From assembly GCA_013399015.1 (NCBI GenBank), contig VWZX01006105.1:1488001-1552000 (forward strand): 64,000 nt of DNA. The letters are read 5' to 3'. The notes beneath the pieces are model-generated. The model worked only from the letters and a program-made list of their open reading frames with translations. It was not told where the DNA came from and ran no database searches. Numbering within the stretch: position 1 is the first letter of the stretch; each line of letters starts with the position of its first letter. The DNA is from Galbula dea (Eukaryota > Chordata > Aves > Piciformes > Galbulidae). The position numbers were made by a program, and so were the translations under genes. This document shows, piece after piece, positions 1 to 14,500 of this stretch.

Positions 1-1539
1 GGTTAGACTGGATTATAGTAACAGGTGGGCTCAGATTTTGGTGGAGAGGAGTAGACATGGCTTACATTTTCTGTTTATAGCTTCCAGACTGGAATAGGTG
101 TGCTAAATTATGGCAGCTCCTCTAGGTATAAAGCTTCTAGTCTTCTATAAGCATTCAGATCAACACAAGCAAGAAAAATTAATTCAGAATTTAACACTAC
201 AACTGTTGACACCTTTGTTCCCTGTAAAAGGCTGTCACTGGCTAAATACCTCAATTTAGACCTTCAGGAACCAGCAGTACTCACTTTCTCCCTCCCCATC
301 TCTTTAGTGCACAAGCAATTTAGGATAAACAAGTAGGTGTTAAAACAGCCTAAAAACAGAAAGCATAAAATTCTTAGTGCATGAAGGGCAAATAAATGAG
401 TTGCTCTAGAGCTGAAACACACAAAAATGCTACATGTTCATAAAGTAGCAATCAAGCATGAATTCTCAGTGCTAACTTCTTTAGGGAGCCTGAAAACACC
501 AAGCAAACATCAGATTCTCTGTGAACTCCCCCTCTGAAGCCCAGCAAATAGAAAACTCCATTCCATCTCTGGAAGAGAAGCACAAAAGCACTCCCCTGTA
601 GCTTGGAAGTATGCAAGTTTCTTTACTAGTACTAAAGTCATATTGTTTCCTTTTGCAGCCTGGCATGGACATCCCTGGTTTACAACTGAGCAATCAAGAA
701 TACTATCCTTATGTCTATTTCAAGATTGACCTTAGCCTTCTTGACTAAAGTTAAATTGCTTAACCTTCATCTTTGAATTTTCAAAACCCTAATTGTTACA
801 GTAAAACAATCTTTAGCTGCTGAGAGTCAAATTAATAAGCAGATGCTGTAGCAGGATAAGTGCATACAATCTTCCTACCACTTTCAGTAATTTTTACACT
901 AGCTTCAATAAAACCGTCTGTTCAGTTTTACAAAAACATATTTCAGAGGCAGGAGGTACTAGGGTAGTATTTATTTCTTTTTTGTAAATTACAAAGATGG
1001 AATATCTATTGGACTTGAAATAAAACAATTTAAAAAGTGTGATAGCTAATGGATCTACTAGGTGAATACAGTCCTGTTTCTATAACAAAGCAAACTTAAA
1101 AATAATTTTTGTTGAAAGCATCACAACAAAACCCAAAGTTTTTTTAATTAAAAAAAAAAAAGCTTAAGAAAATCCTCAAAAAATCACTGTGGAACTTATT
1201 GTAGTGTGACTTAGAGCCACAAGTACTTCTAAGTTTAGTTTTTGCCAAGACATTTCATCCAGAACAGTTCCATTTTATCTCATCTGCTGGGATGACTGCA
1301 AGTTGGAGCACACTTCCTGCACTCAATCTGCAAGTTACTCTTGGCTGCCTGTGGTTCTTACACTGCCTCTCGTAGGGGTGAGTGACAGGCAATCTCATAC
1401 AGACACCAGATGACAAATACCCAGATTCAGTTATTTCCTTGAAAGGAAAGGGAGCCTTCAGCTCATTCATTCCTTATTTAGGAACAAGCTGATCCCATGG
1501 GGGTCCCTTCACTACACATCAATACACAAGACATGCAGA
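1..1539. other. Region downstream of PDIA6, possibly including the 3' end of the neighbouring gene
   Basis: No coding exon is recognised here. The plus strand has an AATAAA at 907-912 followed by T-rich sequence, and a second at 1019-1024. In mammals ATP6V1C2 lies tail-to-tail with PDIA6, so part of this stretch could be the 3' UTR of that neighbour. This is inference from synteny, since no ATP6V1C2 protein sequence is visible. The short open frames are chance. Confidence 0.3.
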
Positions 1540-2486
1540 ACAACAAAATAGAGTAGTATTTTTATTAAAAAAGCAGCAGTAACCATTCCCCTTCCCAGTC
1601 CTGATCCCCTTCCAAGGAAAGAGCAATTTCAAACCAAAGCAAGGCCAGATGGGTAGTAAAGAAATATTACCAAATTTGCTGGAGACAGCACCATGGTGTT
1701 TGTCAGCACCTGGAAATCCTCATGCCCTAAAACAGGGATTAGCTTCACTGCTAACCCTGGGGAAAAGACCAACAGCTCCCAGTGCCTCCCACTGCAGTAG
1801 CAAGCCCCACTTCCATGTTCTTACAAAGCCTGGCCTAAAGAAAGCCCCTGAGAAGGAATAGGAAAAGGAAGACTAAGGAGTATTTAAACTAAGATTGTCC
1901 ATCTAATCAGGCTTTAGGCCAAGCTGTCAACATTGTTCACAGCAAGGGGATAGTATAGGTCTCCCCTCTGCATCAGCCTCTCTATTCTACAGTTCATTTT
2001 GAAAGAAACATCTAAAATGGGAAAGCTTTTACCATGTGCATCTTTGTTACTCTATACAAGACTAACACTGTGTGTCAAAAATATTTTGTTTTATTCTTGA
2101 ATTGAAACAGAAGCTGACCAGGTTCCACCTCCATGAAAAAAAACCAAAGAAAATAATCACATTTAGAATAGATTACACTAACAGCCTCCAGGAACACTCA
2201 AATAGCACACTATCAACAAAATAAGCCCCAAGATGTTCCAAAGAAATATCCATGTTGTCTTCAAAATATTTGTTACACAATACAATCAAGTTTACTGGTT
2301 ATGACAATTCATAGAATTTCTGCAATGTTTTCTTGAGACGTGTACAGTTCACTGCTGCAGTGCATCCAATAGCACAGTGTCTCAGGTGCTATTTCTCCAT
2401 AGAAAGGCCACTGGAATATCCATCTCATTGTGAACCAGGTTGCAAACTGCTGCACAAACTCTCCCAAGAAAAGTTTCCTGAAGATC
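1540..2486 (-). other. PDIA6: PDIA6 3' UTR (approximate end)
   Basis: This is the non-coding tail after the PDIA6 stop codon at 2487-2489. The 5' limit is firm. The 3' limit is estimated from a minus-strand AATAAA at 1561-1566, which gives a UTR of about 0.95 kb. An earlier minus-strand AATAAA at 2090-2095 could give a shorter form. Confidence 0.6.
1561..1566 (-). terminator. PDIA6: Candidate PDIA6 polyadenylation signal
   Basis: Plus-strand TTTATT reads AATAAA on the minus strand, about 920 bases after the stop codon. Cleavage would be expected 10-30 bases further on, near 1535-1550. An alternative upstream hexamer lies at 2090-2095. Confidence 0.5.
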
Positions 2487-2555
2487 TCACAGCTCATCTT
2501 TATCCCAGTCATCCAGATCCACATCACTGAGATCAATATCATCTTCAACTGGAAG
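2487..2555 (-). CDS. PDIA6: PDIA6 coding exon 13, acidic tail and KDEL
   Basis: Encodes residues 425-446, an Asp/Glu-rich tail of low-affinity calcium-binding type ending in the KDEL retrieval signal, then TGA at 2487-2489. The acceptor is TCACAG. Confidence 0.96.
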   Translation of the reverse strand, partial: LPVEDDIDLSDVDLDDWDKDEL

Positions 2556-5500
2556 CTGTGAAAAAGGGAAGGTTTTGAGCACACATTTAGAAGCACTTAA
2601 CATCACTGATTTGGGAAGATGCTTCCTTCATTCTGGGAACAAAACTCTCTCCTGTCATCTCTAATTCATAAAAACTCAAAGTGTATTAAGCACAGAGTTT
2701 AGACTAGAAGGTTGCTTTCTACTAATAAAAATACCCCAGATAAAGACAAATACAGATAAACTATGTAACAATACTACTACCATGTTCTATATTTTAATTC
2801 CATTTGAAATAGATAGAAGGATTGTAGTAACTGGTTTTTACAGCAATGCTGCACCTTAAGAACATTCTTAATCACTGTGCTATTCATTACACAGGCTTCA
2901 CCTTACACACTTTCTGACATTAAGACTTGGATGATAAGGTCAGCATACTGCAGACCAGAGTTTCCACACCATTCAGCTGTCAAATGCATGCACTACTGCC
3001 CCCCTTGCTCCCTTTCAGATTACATCCCAACAGATAGGCAGGAGTATCTGTCCACAATATCAGATGATCAACCTAGCACCGTGTTTGGTCTGGTGGCAGG
3101 ATTCAGATAATGGGAAACCATCGACACAGCTTGCCACAATCTTTGAAGAACAAGAATTTTCATATTGACAGTTCTTTGTTACTCTATCCAGTCACTTCTG
3201 AACCTAGTAAATCATCAGCACTTCTAGAGATGGAGCAACTCTTACCTCACCATCTTTGCCATCCCAAGGTTCAACTGAATTAATTTTGGGGAAAGCTCCA
3301 CCAGCCACTGGTGCTGTGGAGCCACGACCAACAGACAGTTCCCTGAGAAAATACAAGTAAAAGTTAAATTTAAGAAACTTCTCTCATCTCTATTCACCTA
3401 GAACAGTGCCTCCTTCAGATAAAAGGCAACTCTGAGATCTCATCTTTTGAAGCAAATCTAACCTGTCTGGAAGCAAAAACTTTTCAAATTGAGAAGCAGA
3501 AAGTGATAGAGCTCTTAAAGCAGCACTGTAAATTTACAATTGGATCCAAAGAGACAAATTATGTGAGTCATGCCATTTCCTATTTCAGCACTGTAACAAT
3601 CATGGACAAATACAGCCCCTTTAGGAATATGTTCTTTAAGTAACAGTAAGTTTAGTGGCTCCATTTCAGTGCTGCTGCCATTTTCTGTCCTCCTCTCCAT
3701 TTTCTTTCCCCATTCAGTTCTTCTCAGCAGTTGGCTTTTGCTCAGCTACTCAAGAGGCAATTTCAGGGAACTTGAGCTGAGCAGATATACTGACTTTTTG
3801 CATGGATTGCTTCAGCTGCCCCAATTAATTTATCAGATGCCAGGGGAGGGGGGAAGGGGAGGGTGGGACATGGCAGAAAGACAAGACCAAAGCAGAAAAA
3901 TGAACAGCAACATACAGAACCTCAACAGCACCCATTATATTTAAATAAGTTGTGCTAAAACTATCATTTAATTCTAAATGGCTAACTTCTTAATTCTGTC
4001 CACTGCAAAAAGGCAGCAACTGTTTTATTAGTTGCTTACTCCAGTGAATGCTCATCATCTCAATTTTCTTCACTGTTCAAGTCTCAGCTGATTCAGGAGA
4101 GATTTTGGTCTAAAGAGTCACAGCCCCAGAAAGATTTAAGTCATTTAAAGACTTCATACCTGAGAAATTCATTAATCCCTTGCTCACTGAATGATCCTTT
4201 CAGAAGGGCAAACTTCATCTTCCGAGCGTTAACAGCTGCCATTGCTGGATACCCAAAGCCTCCAATTCCCAGTGAGCTCTCAAGATCTGACTGAGCACCT
4301 GCTTCTGTCCACAGCCACCTTGAGGAAAAGATAACATAGAAAATCAATAATTAGCATAGTCACTACAATCACTTTGAAGTTGCACATGTCCTGCAACTGC
4401 AGAATTCAAGCTGGGCTCTGAACTGCCCTTGACAGTGTAAATTGTAATGAAGCCAGCAGGGAATAGCAGGTGCCCGATTTTTAACCACGTAACAGAAGAA
4501 AGTCCCTCTTGAACAGCACTTCTAGGCCAGCCCCAAGCTCAGAGCCATGAAAGCTGCTTTGAAACAACAGCCATGAAAGAGTCCAGGGAAAGAACTATGT
4601 TACCCGGCTGAACACATTGCTACACTTTAGCCTACATAATAAGGAAAGTTCTAAATGGCTTGGGTCACAGATCCAAACATCACAAAGTACTGCCCTAATC
4701 CCACCATAGAGATTTCTGGTCAAAGACTGCCAGACTAGTATTTCACTCTGTTCCTCACTGATCAGGTCTCAGTTCCTCTAATGCTGTAGCAAGTCCCCTG
4801 AGGAACCTCCAGACTGCCAATCTCAGAATTTTCCCCCCAGGCTTTCAAGCCATTTTGTGGTCTTTTCACACCAGTCAGTGTGTCAGAACAACTCCAATTT
4901 CCCAGAGAAGTCCCTGAGATTCTAACCTCCACTTGAGAGAAGGACAAGATGCAGAGCCCGCAGGCCTGCTTCTCTGAGAGCAGGAAACTGTCAATTTAAT
5001 TTATTTTATTTTTAAGAATTCAACAGTCATACTGGCAGACTCACCCACTAGCAAAAGACTAAAAGAAGCTGGATAAATACTGCATTAATATATTCTAATA
5101 TTCAGGACAAGAGTAAAAGATGGCTAATCTGCTTAGAAGTCATTTGGAAATGCAGAATTTGGGAAGTGAAAAAAAAAATAGGCAGTTTATTGTATAGCCA
5201 CAGCATCCTCTTGCAGTACAGCTAATGAAATGCCAAGATACACTATCCTGAACACGGAACAACTCTTATCTGCAGATGAACTGCTATCATACAAATTCTA
5301 TCCTGTTACCTCTAAGTATGGTCACATCTTTTCCATCACAACCAGTCTACAGTAACACTTACCCCCACATTTTCTTTTTGTATTTTTCAGCCATTTTTAA
5401 CATGACATCCAGGTAAGAATTCCTCCCTGAAGCTCCTGTTTTTCAGACAGGATTGGACAAGTTAAAAACCATAACTATATGCTTCAATTAAACAATCCAT

Positions 5501-8500
5501 ATGGAAGTCTACTTGCTTGTGTACCTACCTGTATCAAGAATATGAGGCAGGACAGAAATGATGCAGAGCTGATGAGCATCACAGGTACTCTTCAGAACAT
5601 CTTCACTAATTATCTAGACGAAAGTGGCAGAAAGTCAATTAGAGTAACATTTGGTTACCCAGCTGTAACTGCACCTCTCCCCAACAGCTTATCAATTCCA
5701 TCCAACAATGTAAAAAGCACTGAAACGACTTGACACAAAATCTTACAAAGAAGCCTCTCCTACTTCACAGGTCCCCCAAGACAAGAGAAATTACAAAGAG
5801 ATCACAAAGTCTTCTATCAAGACCTGCAGCAACAGGAAAGTAAGCAATAGCAAATAAGGATTACAGAGAGCACAAGAAGATGTCACTTCTTGCTCAAAAT
5901 CACTGTCCTTGGACCAGGGCTGGAAACAGCATTCCCAGACCTTTGCCAATGCCTGTAGGTTTCATTCAATGCACTGCTAGCATAAGGACAGCCAGCAGGG
6001 TGCAGCATTTGCCGAAGCTGAGGACATTTAATTGACATTTAACAGAGCAGTATCAGTTGTGTGTGATCTACCTTAAAAAGGAATCAACATATTTATTTAC
6101 ACTGCTCTCCAAACTTTGACTGTGCACCTCTACCAGTAAAAATAATTCTAAGCACACAGGCCCAATTATGTATATTATAAACATCTACTAACAGTATGTA
6201 CATTTTGAGGCATACAGAAAAGACATATTTTAAAAGGATGGTAAAGATGAAATAAACACCATAAGAAATTCTTTAAATTTATTAATGATACAGATTTTTT
6301 TTTCTCCCTGCATACCAGTGGATTTTACTGCATGCAGCCCACTTTGGAGACAACTGATTACCATTTAAAATCACAGAACTGTCAGAGTTGGAAGGAACCT
6401 TAAAGATCATCAAGTTCCAACCTCCTGCATCAAGCTAAAACTAGAAGTCACCATATAAAGGGTGGAGTTTTCTGGACAACAAGCAAGATGAGTCATCATG
6501 CACTTCCTAACAGATGGCTTACAAGTGACAAAACTCTGCCCTATCATAAGAAAAACGATGGGGCACAGAACCTTTTCACCTGTTCCTCAAGAGAGGATTC
6601 AGACATTCTGGTTGCATTCTGTCACAGTGCCTTCACAGTGTCAACTCTCATATTCTTTCAGTCAACAACAAATTCACAGTAAAAATTAAACAAGAGAAAG
6701 CTGAATGATCAGATGTGTCACCCTTGGCTTTCTGCTGCAAAACAGTGCACCAGCAGCACACCTACACTCTTATTTACAGTTACCATTGGCCAGTAAAAAC
6801 TGCTGCAAAGGATATGATGGAAAAGCAGTAAGAAAATGATGCAGAAGTACCTCCAGGAGCTCAGGTGGTGGTGCATTGTCAGAAAACAGATCCAAAGCAC
6901 GAGCAATGATGTCAGACCTAGTTCTCCCACCATCATAATCGACAGGCTCTTCTCCTTTCTGGAAGATTTTAATGGTGGGAAATCCACGAATCTGCAAGAC
7001 AAGTTTAAGACATCAGCTTAAATAAATCTGAATATTTATGGTGGAAGTTATCTGCTACTCTGATGTGTTCTTGAAGAAAGAGATTTAACATCTACATGAA
7101 TCAAGTTTCACAGCACGTTCTGAGTGAACTTGAGTAATTGCAGCTTCCTACTTGTGCAACAATTCAAAACGAGGTTAACATACACTGAAACATTGTTTCA
7201 AGCTTTAGGCCTCATAGATCAGCAACGGTTTCATCTCACAAGTACTGAGGGTTTAAATACTGTGAGGAGTATCTTAACTCTTCATATTTATCAGGCATTG
7301 GTTTCCTCATTTGTCCATGGGGGGATAGCACTGTGCAACAAGCAGACCATAAGCTCCATCTGCCATGCTTTCAGTAAAATTTGTTCAGCATTCCTGATGA
7401 CAGCCAACCAGTTGCACTTACAGAGAAACTAAGCAGCACACTAAGCTCCCTGTACTGTATTAAAGAATCAGTTAACTTTAGGTGCACAGTCTAGCTGATC
7501 TGGACAGCTAATACTGTCAGACTGATCCCTGACAACTGGCTCCGAGGTGTACATATACATGCATGGGTTCTGGAGAGGCCCAGCCAGTAAACAGTCTGAA
7601 AGGAGAGACTTCTCACCTCAGATGATAAAGCTATGAAAGATCTCATGGAAATAAACAGCCTTTTTCCATCAGCAATATCCATATTTATTCCCTTCCTCTC
7701 AACCCAGTTATTTACATTTATGGAAAAATGGTAAGTACCACTTAACATTATTTTTAGCACAAAATATTTAAGTGGTACGAGATTAAAGGAACAGTTCAGT
7801 AAGCATTAAAGGGAAATCTGACTTAATAGGGATGGAAAGGAATTTGTAACCACTGCAGAGCACACTCACCCCGTATCGACTTGCCAGCACCTGATTGACT
7901 GTTGCATCTACTGCAGCCAGCTTTACTTTTCCCTTTGTTTGTTCCTTCACCTCAGTGGCAGCAGCTGCCCATTCTGGCTCCAGACTGGAAAAATAAAGAG
8001 TACAAGGGCTCTAAGATGTCTTAGAGCTAGTAAAGGTATGCCATATCTCAACATTATGTAGCATACTCCACTTAGGAAAAAAGTCTCTGCAGAGAATGAC
8101 AGCTAGAAAGGTTATTTCCTAATGAGATGGAAGTCTTGCATCTGAAGGAATGAAAAGATTAATATAACTTCTGGATCTTATTTCCACTGGTAGCTAGGAA
8201 TTTTACTACTAAGAAGGAGTGTAGTCAGAGCAGCACCAAGGTGCTCTTAGCAGGAGAAGCCACACATTTTTGTTAAAGCACCTTACAGAAAACCCCACAT
8301 CTGATACACCAGAGATGCAAGGTCTCTTGCAGGGGATTAAGGGTACCACACAAACATAAGCAGTAATGAGAACTGAACTGTCAAACAAAAACCTCATTTA
8401 CTTTTTGCAGTGCCCACACCATGGGGCATAAAACTCCACCATCCACACATCATCACTGTTTATGACGTTCTTATCAAAGCTGTCATCGGTCAGCTCAATC

Positions 8501-11500
8501 ACATCCTTCTTATTGCCACCTCCGCTCTCTCGGCTCTGTAAGAAACAAGCAGACCCTCATGTAAGTAACCAAAACTGGTTTCCCACACAAGCTATCTCCT
8601 GCACATCATGTCCTACCAAATGGTCTTTATTTGAATGGGATACAGAACAGGCAGCATTAGGTCATACAACTTCCCCATTTTAGAACTGAAAATACACACA
8701 GCCTACTCCCACAGCACTTTGAAGAAACAGCAACTGAACTTTCTCCTAAAAAAGCAAACCAAAAAACAGGTCAAACTGACTAACAAGAAGAGGAGAGAAC
8801 ACCTCCCCAGTTCTTCATGCTCTGATCGAGCCAAGAACAAAATGCTCTCCAACATCCTCCACTCCAATGTGCCCTTATTTCCAAGCAAAACAAATGCATA
8901 CTACAGGGTACAGTCCACTCTGGTCTTCTATCTGACCAACCTAAGGATATCAGAGTACACTTGCTCCATGTACAGAAACAGCAGTAGGAGCCAGACACTG
9001 TTTAATCTACCTTCAGGGAGAAACCCAACTTCAGAAGAACACTATGAAATTTAAAAAAACCCAAAACACCAAAAAACAAACAACCCAAACAAAAAACCCA
9101 CCAACTCATCCATCTAGCTCAGACTAGTACCTCAACCAGTTGGAGAATGAGGCTAATAGGGACCTCAAAGTTCAAAGGCAGATACACCCAAGGAAGAATA
9201 ACCCCACGCACCAATGCTGGGGACTGACCAGCTGGAAAGGAGTTTTTCAGAAAGGGACCTAGGAGTCCTGGCATACAAGTTGAACATGATCCAGCAATGC
9301 ATCCTTGTGGCAAAGGCGGCCAACAGCTTCCTGAGCTGCACTAGGTAGAGTTGCTAGCAAGTCTGGAGAGGTGATCTTTCATCTTTTCAGCACTGTGTGA
9401 AACACCTGGAATGCTGGGTCTACTACTGGGCTCCCCAGTATAAGAGATACAGACACACTCAAGCAAGTCCAGCCAAGGGCCAAAGCTGATAAAGGGCTCT
9501 GAGGGTCTGACATATGCTGTGAGGTTGAGAAAGATGGGATTGCTCAGCAGGAAACAGAAGGCTCAGCATGGATTCTAACCGTGTATACTCAAATGGAGTG
9601 GAGTAAAGAAAACAAAGGCAGACTCTTCCCTGCAATGGCCAGTGGCAGTACAAAAACGACTTAAGTTGAAACACAAGAATTTAAACATACCAGAAAGCTA
9701 TTCTACTGTGAGGCTAGTCAAACACTAATTGTGCAGTTCATGGGGACTCTCAGTTCTTCAAGATACTCACAATCTGATGGGACACAGCCCTGAGCCACCT
9801 ATTCTAGCTGACCCTGCACTGGGCAGGGACGCCGGACTAGATAACCTCCAGAAGATCCCTTCCAACTTCAGCTATTCTGCAAACTGAATCAGGTCACTGA
9901 TCTCCTGTACAGGAGTCTCCAGATGAAAACAAGCACATATTTCCTCAAGTACCTGTTTCCCAGAACTATATCCTCCACTTCTGCCACTAAGACGGTCTTT
10001 CACCAGGGACCGAAGAGCACTTAGAGCAGCATCAACAATAGCATCACTTGTCCTGCCACCTGCAACACAGCAAAATGAGCAATTAAACCATCAAAAGGCT
10101 ACTATAAGGTAGGCCCCTAACTTAATTACAAAGTTAATACTCCCTCACCCTAAGGGTCGTTCAGAAAAAGCAGGACTGGGCTATGAGTGATACAATACTA
10201 GTAGTGGGACATCACTGACTTAAACACAAGCAGCAGGATTGACTTAATTCCACTTTTTAACGACTCACCTTATCTGATGGTAGACAACTGTGGCAAGCTC
10301 CCAGTAAACAGGAAGAAAGGAATAATTCCTTGGAACTGCCTATCAGCCTCCACCAACTACAAACTGCAGGTGGGAACGTTAGCCAACGCTAAGATAACGC
10401 ACAATTTGGTCAAACAAGTCCCACTCATCTATTTCTCAGTTACTACAAGCACCTCACAGGAAAGTAATGCCACACAAAACAGCACTAACAGCTACCGTAA
10501 TTATACTGTATTCAGGGAAGTTTTTAGCCAAGCAACAGATGAAGGAGCATCACATTTACCCTGATAATCCTCTGCTTTGTTTTTGTTGGCTCCAAATATC
10601 TTGATAGTTGGAAACCCTCTGACTCCATACTGTCCACCCAAGGACTGATGTTTATCTGCATCAACTGCACCTACTTTCACTACACCCTGTGGAAAGAAGA
10701 ACAAAAACCTAAGACAAGAATTCCAGAGTGATTTAACACATTTCATATTCTGTGCATGCTGGAGATAGAGTGTTATTAGGAGGGTAGATTTTCAATTGTT
10801 TAGGGGTTTTTTTCAGTTGGATTTTTTTAAATTGTTGTGGGATTTTGTGTGCTGTTTTTTTCTGTGGGTTTTGTTTGTTTGTTTTTTCTTCTTCTTTTTA
10901 AGAAGGGGAATATATTTTACATAGGGAAGAATTCAGTAAATCACTACCTGACCAAGTTTTCTCTAATTAAAGAAATGCTCCTCACAAACAGCTTACAAAT
11001 ATTCAGCTTACATAAGTCTTAGAGTCCAATGTACGGCGAGGAAGAAAAAAGAAAATATCCTATTTTGCAGGATGGTTGGATTGTAATGTCTCTGATGCTA
11101 TTAAAAGCAGCCCTGGAAAACAGGAATGGGAATTCACAGGGACAGAATTGACTTGTTTCCTCTACAATTCAACAGCTTCTTTTAGAAAAAAAGAAAAAAC
11201 CCACAAAAATCCTGCCTTTAAGTGCCTCTGACTGGTCACTTATCTGGCTGCACAAGTATGGTTAAAGGGATATGGTTTTGGGGACCAAACCTGACCTCCA
11301 AGTTTCCAAGCCAGATGACAAACAGACAAACTCTCCTCAATCCACTGCCACAAGCAGATTGGAAAGGTTAAACTTACTTTTAATGCTGTTGCTGCTTTTT
11401 TCCACTCGGGAGTTAGCCTTTGACAATGACCACACCTTTGAGAAAACAAAAACAATCCCAAAACAGTAAGCATCATTCAGATCTGACAATTATTTCACAA

Positions 11501-14500
11501 AGCACAGGGTAGCCCTGTTGGGTTTGCACTTACAGAACAGTCACAGAAAATTGTGGGAGATTTAAGATCTACTCATGAAGAATGAAAGAAGCTATGCCAC
11601 AACATCACATCATGACTCAGACTTCTGAAGAAAGACCTTCACACGTAAGTGTATACACACATGAATGCACATATATGCATACATCTCAAGAGCTACCTGG
11701 CTTTCTTAACACAGAAGCAAACATGATCATCAAAATCCAGATTTTCACACTCATTTGCTTGTTGTAAGCTAAAATGGACCTGTGATGAGGTCTGAAAAAA
11801 ATATTCTAGAGATAACTTCTTCACTAGCAAGAATTTGTGGCACAACATTTCCTGGAGGTGTCTGGGGGAGGCCAACAGCTGACTGGCAACTAAAGTATAA
11901 TCACAGAATCACAAACCTTCAGGGAAACAGGAGCTGCCAATTTACTTATACTTGTTCTACACTTTTTCACCATCGTTCAATAAAGTTCCCATTGCCCATA
12001 AAGCTGCAACAACGCTAGAAGAGGCACAGTGATCTTTCCCCTAAATCTCCAGACACAGTGAGGCTGTTGCAATGAAAGGCCCCTTTCTCCAGAATGTGGA
12101 GCTTTGGACAGCAATAGCACAGAGGATTTGTGCAAAGATGGAACATACATCACCAGAATTTACATGGTAGAGAATCCATGCTCTGGAGGTGAACAGGATG
12201 GGATATAGAGGTGTTATATTACAGTGCACAAAGGCAGCATTTCTCAATGAAAATTTGAATTCTGTGAAGATCTGTGCTTTCACAGCAGAATCAGGTTCAG
12301 AAAGACAAAAGCAAGGAGCCTTCTCACTTACCTACTGCACTTTCATCAGTCATTTTCAATACTAATTTCAGCAGAAAAACTGAAGTAGTAAAACAGCGTA
12401 GTAAGGTTTTGTAGTTGCCAACTGCAACTATTTGCCAACTTAAAAACAATTACTGCATACTTCCCTCATGAGGATATTTAAAATAGGAATCCTAACTACA
12501 GCTACTATGCTAGTCATGAAGCCTTCAATTGATAACTGTACTGCCAACAACTGAACAAAACCCTGGACTGATAGCAGCAGATTCCTATGCTGCTCCTCTA
12601 TGATAAGAGCAAGTACGCAGCTGTAAGTCTTACCATGGGGCGTAGAACTCCACAAGCCACAGGCTGTCACTCTGAATAACCTCCCTGTTGAAGTTAGTTG
12701 GTGTTAGCTCTATCACATCATCACTGGCCGAATATAGACCGTTAACTGCCAGGAATAACGTGCAGCTCACTATGCCTAGAATAAAAAGCAAAGCAATTAG
12801 CGGTCCTGCAGAATATTTACGATTGTCCTGTTGCTTTGGCTTCTCCCTATCCCTTGTAAATCAGCTAGGGAACAGGGGGAAGTGAGAGGGATTTCAGTTT
12901 AACCAGGAAAAAAGGAAGTTAAAGCAAAATATATGTTTTGCCTCCTCATTTAAGTCATGATTCCACAGCATCATGCAATATATTCTTTGTGCGATGCGGT
13001 AGGTCGTTGCAGGCTTTGCAGCCTGCAGTGACATACCACAGTGCCTAAAGCTAGCTGGAGTTATACCACTCCCACTATGCTATGGCGTTCCAGACAGCAT
13101 TCCATCAAAGCTGCTGCCGTAACTACTACTGCTACCAGAGCAGCAGAACTTCCACAAAGATCCCCACAATCAGCTACATTTTCTTTCAGTTCCTCCTCAT
13201 CAAAACTCCTTAGCCAATTGCCCACACCTCTTGCAGCAGATGCTTAAACATATCTTTCATAGGATTACATAATGCAGGACTGTCCCAACTAGTCTCAATA
13301 CAGATACAACGATTTTTAGACCAGCACTTGATGGACTGGTAGTGTAAGGAGCTCCTTCTTTCTTACTCAAGAGAATCTTAGTCTACCATTGATTTATCTC
13401 TTTAGTAAGCAACTGGAGAACAGCTAAAGCTCTCTGATTAACTATGTAAGCATTCTTAGAATGCTAAAAAAAATAAAATATAATTAAAAGGCACAAGGAA
13501 ATTGCTTTCTTTAAGAAAGACTTCACACTCCTGGTCACTTCTGGATCTTATTATTGCTTGAGACTTTTGCACATAAAAAACCATAATACTTCTTCCTTCT
13601 ACCTAGAGAGACTGTGAGGTGACTTGATGAAAGATGACAAGCATCTCTGTAATAAAAATCCACACAGCAGAAAACTTTTCTTAATCCACCAGAGACTGTG
13701 GGAAAGTAAGAGGTCAGATATCAAAGTCAGAACTAGGCAAAAAAAAAATCTTTGCTGTGAGTTGTTAATAACTTGCCTAGGAAGCTGCACATTCTTTCTC
13801 AAGACTGAACGTGGGAGAAAAATACAGTTCAGTAATGCAGAAACTCTACAGCACATGGTACAGACTGCACAGCATCATCTATGCTTTATTGGTCCCACTA
13901 AGGAAAAGGCAGTCACATTACACCTACTCTGCAGGCGAGAAGCTAACAGAAATAACATCTTCCAGGTTACTCAACCAAAGATCAGGACTGAACTGCTACA
14001 CCACAACCCAGCACCCTACCAATTGCACTGCTCCCACTCCTAACAGCTTCTCTGAGCACTAGAACCCAACGCTTTTCTTTTGGGGTGATCCTAGTTGGTT
14101 TCCACTGCCAAATTTACATATTAGATTGGCTTTCTCCCTTCATTATGCCCACACACAAACAGCACTTCATCAGCACTGATCAACTGACTTCCAAGGCTAT
14201 CTGTGGCTGTCACAGCATGTTACAGTGACCTAGGGTGACAGCTGCTGCTGGGATAGCGTAAGAAAATAAGGATGGAAAAAGCTACTTGAATGCTACAGTC
14301 ACCCTCAAGAAAGAAGCCCTTCTCCAGATGGAGCCAGACCATTCAATTAAAATAAGCACATTTGGCATCACCTAGAGAGATCTATGGCTGAATATATTCA
14401 GAAGTTGAACAGAGTTCACTCAGCTATTTCTGTCACTTCAGAAAGAGAAGTTCTAGCTTATGTAAAAACACCTGCTAAGGAGAAGTCACAAAAGAAAGCA

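Noticed and set aside
8635..9054. 139-codon plus-strand open frame between PDIA6 exons 5 and 6
   Set aside because: It overlaps a low-complexity A/C tract, has a Lys/Gln-biased chance composition and lies antisense within an intron.
11885..11925. CR1-like words (ATCACAGAATCACAAACC) in the intron between PDIA6 exons 2 and 3
   Set aside because: The resemblance covers only about 20 bases and then stops. Too short to call a CR1 fragment.
13624..14043. 139-codon plus-strand open frame in PDIA6 intron 1
   Set aside because: No recognisable domain, no paired exons, opposite strand to the host gene; length is within chance for this much sequence.
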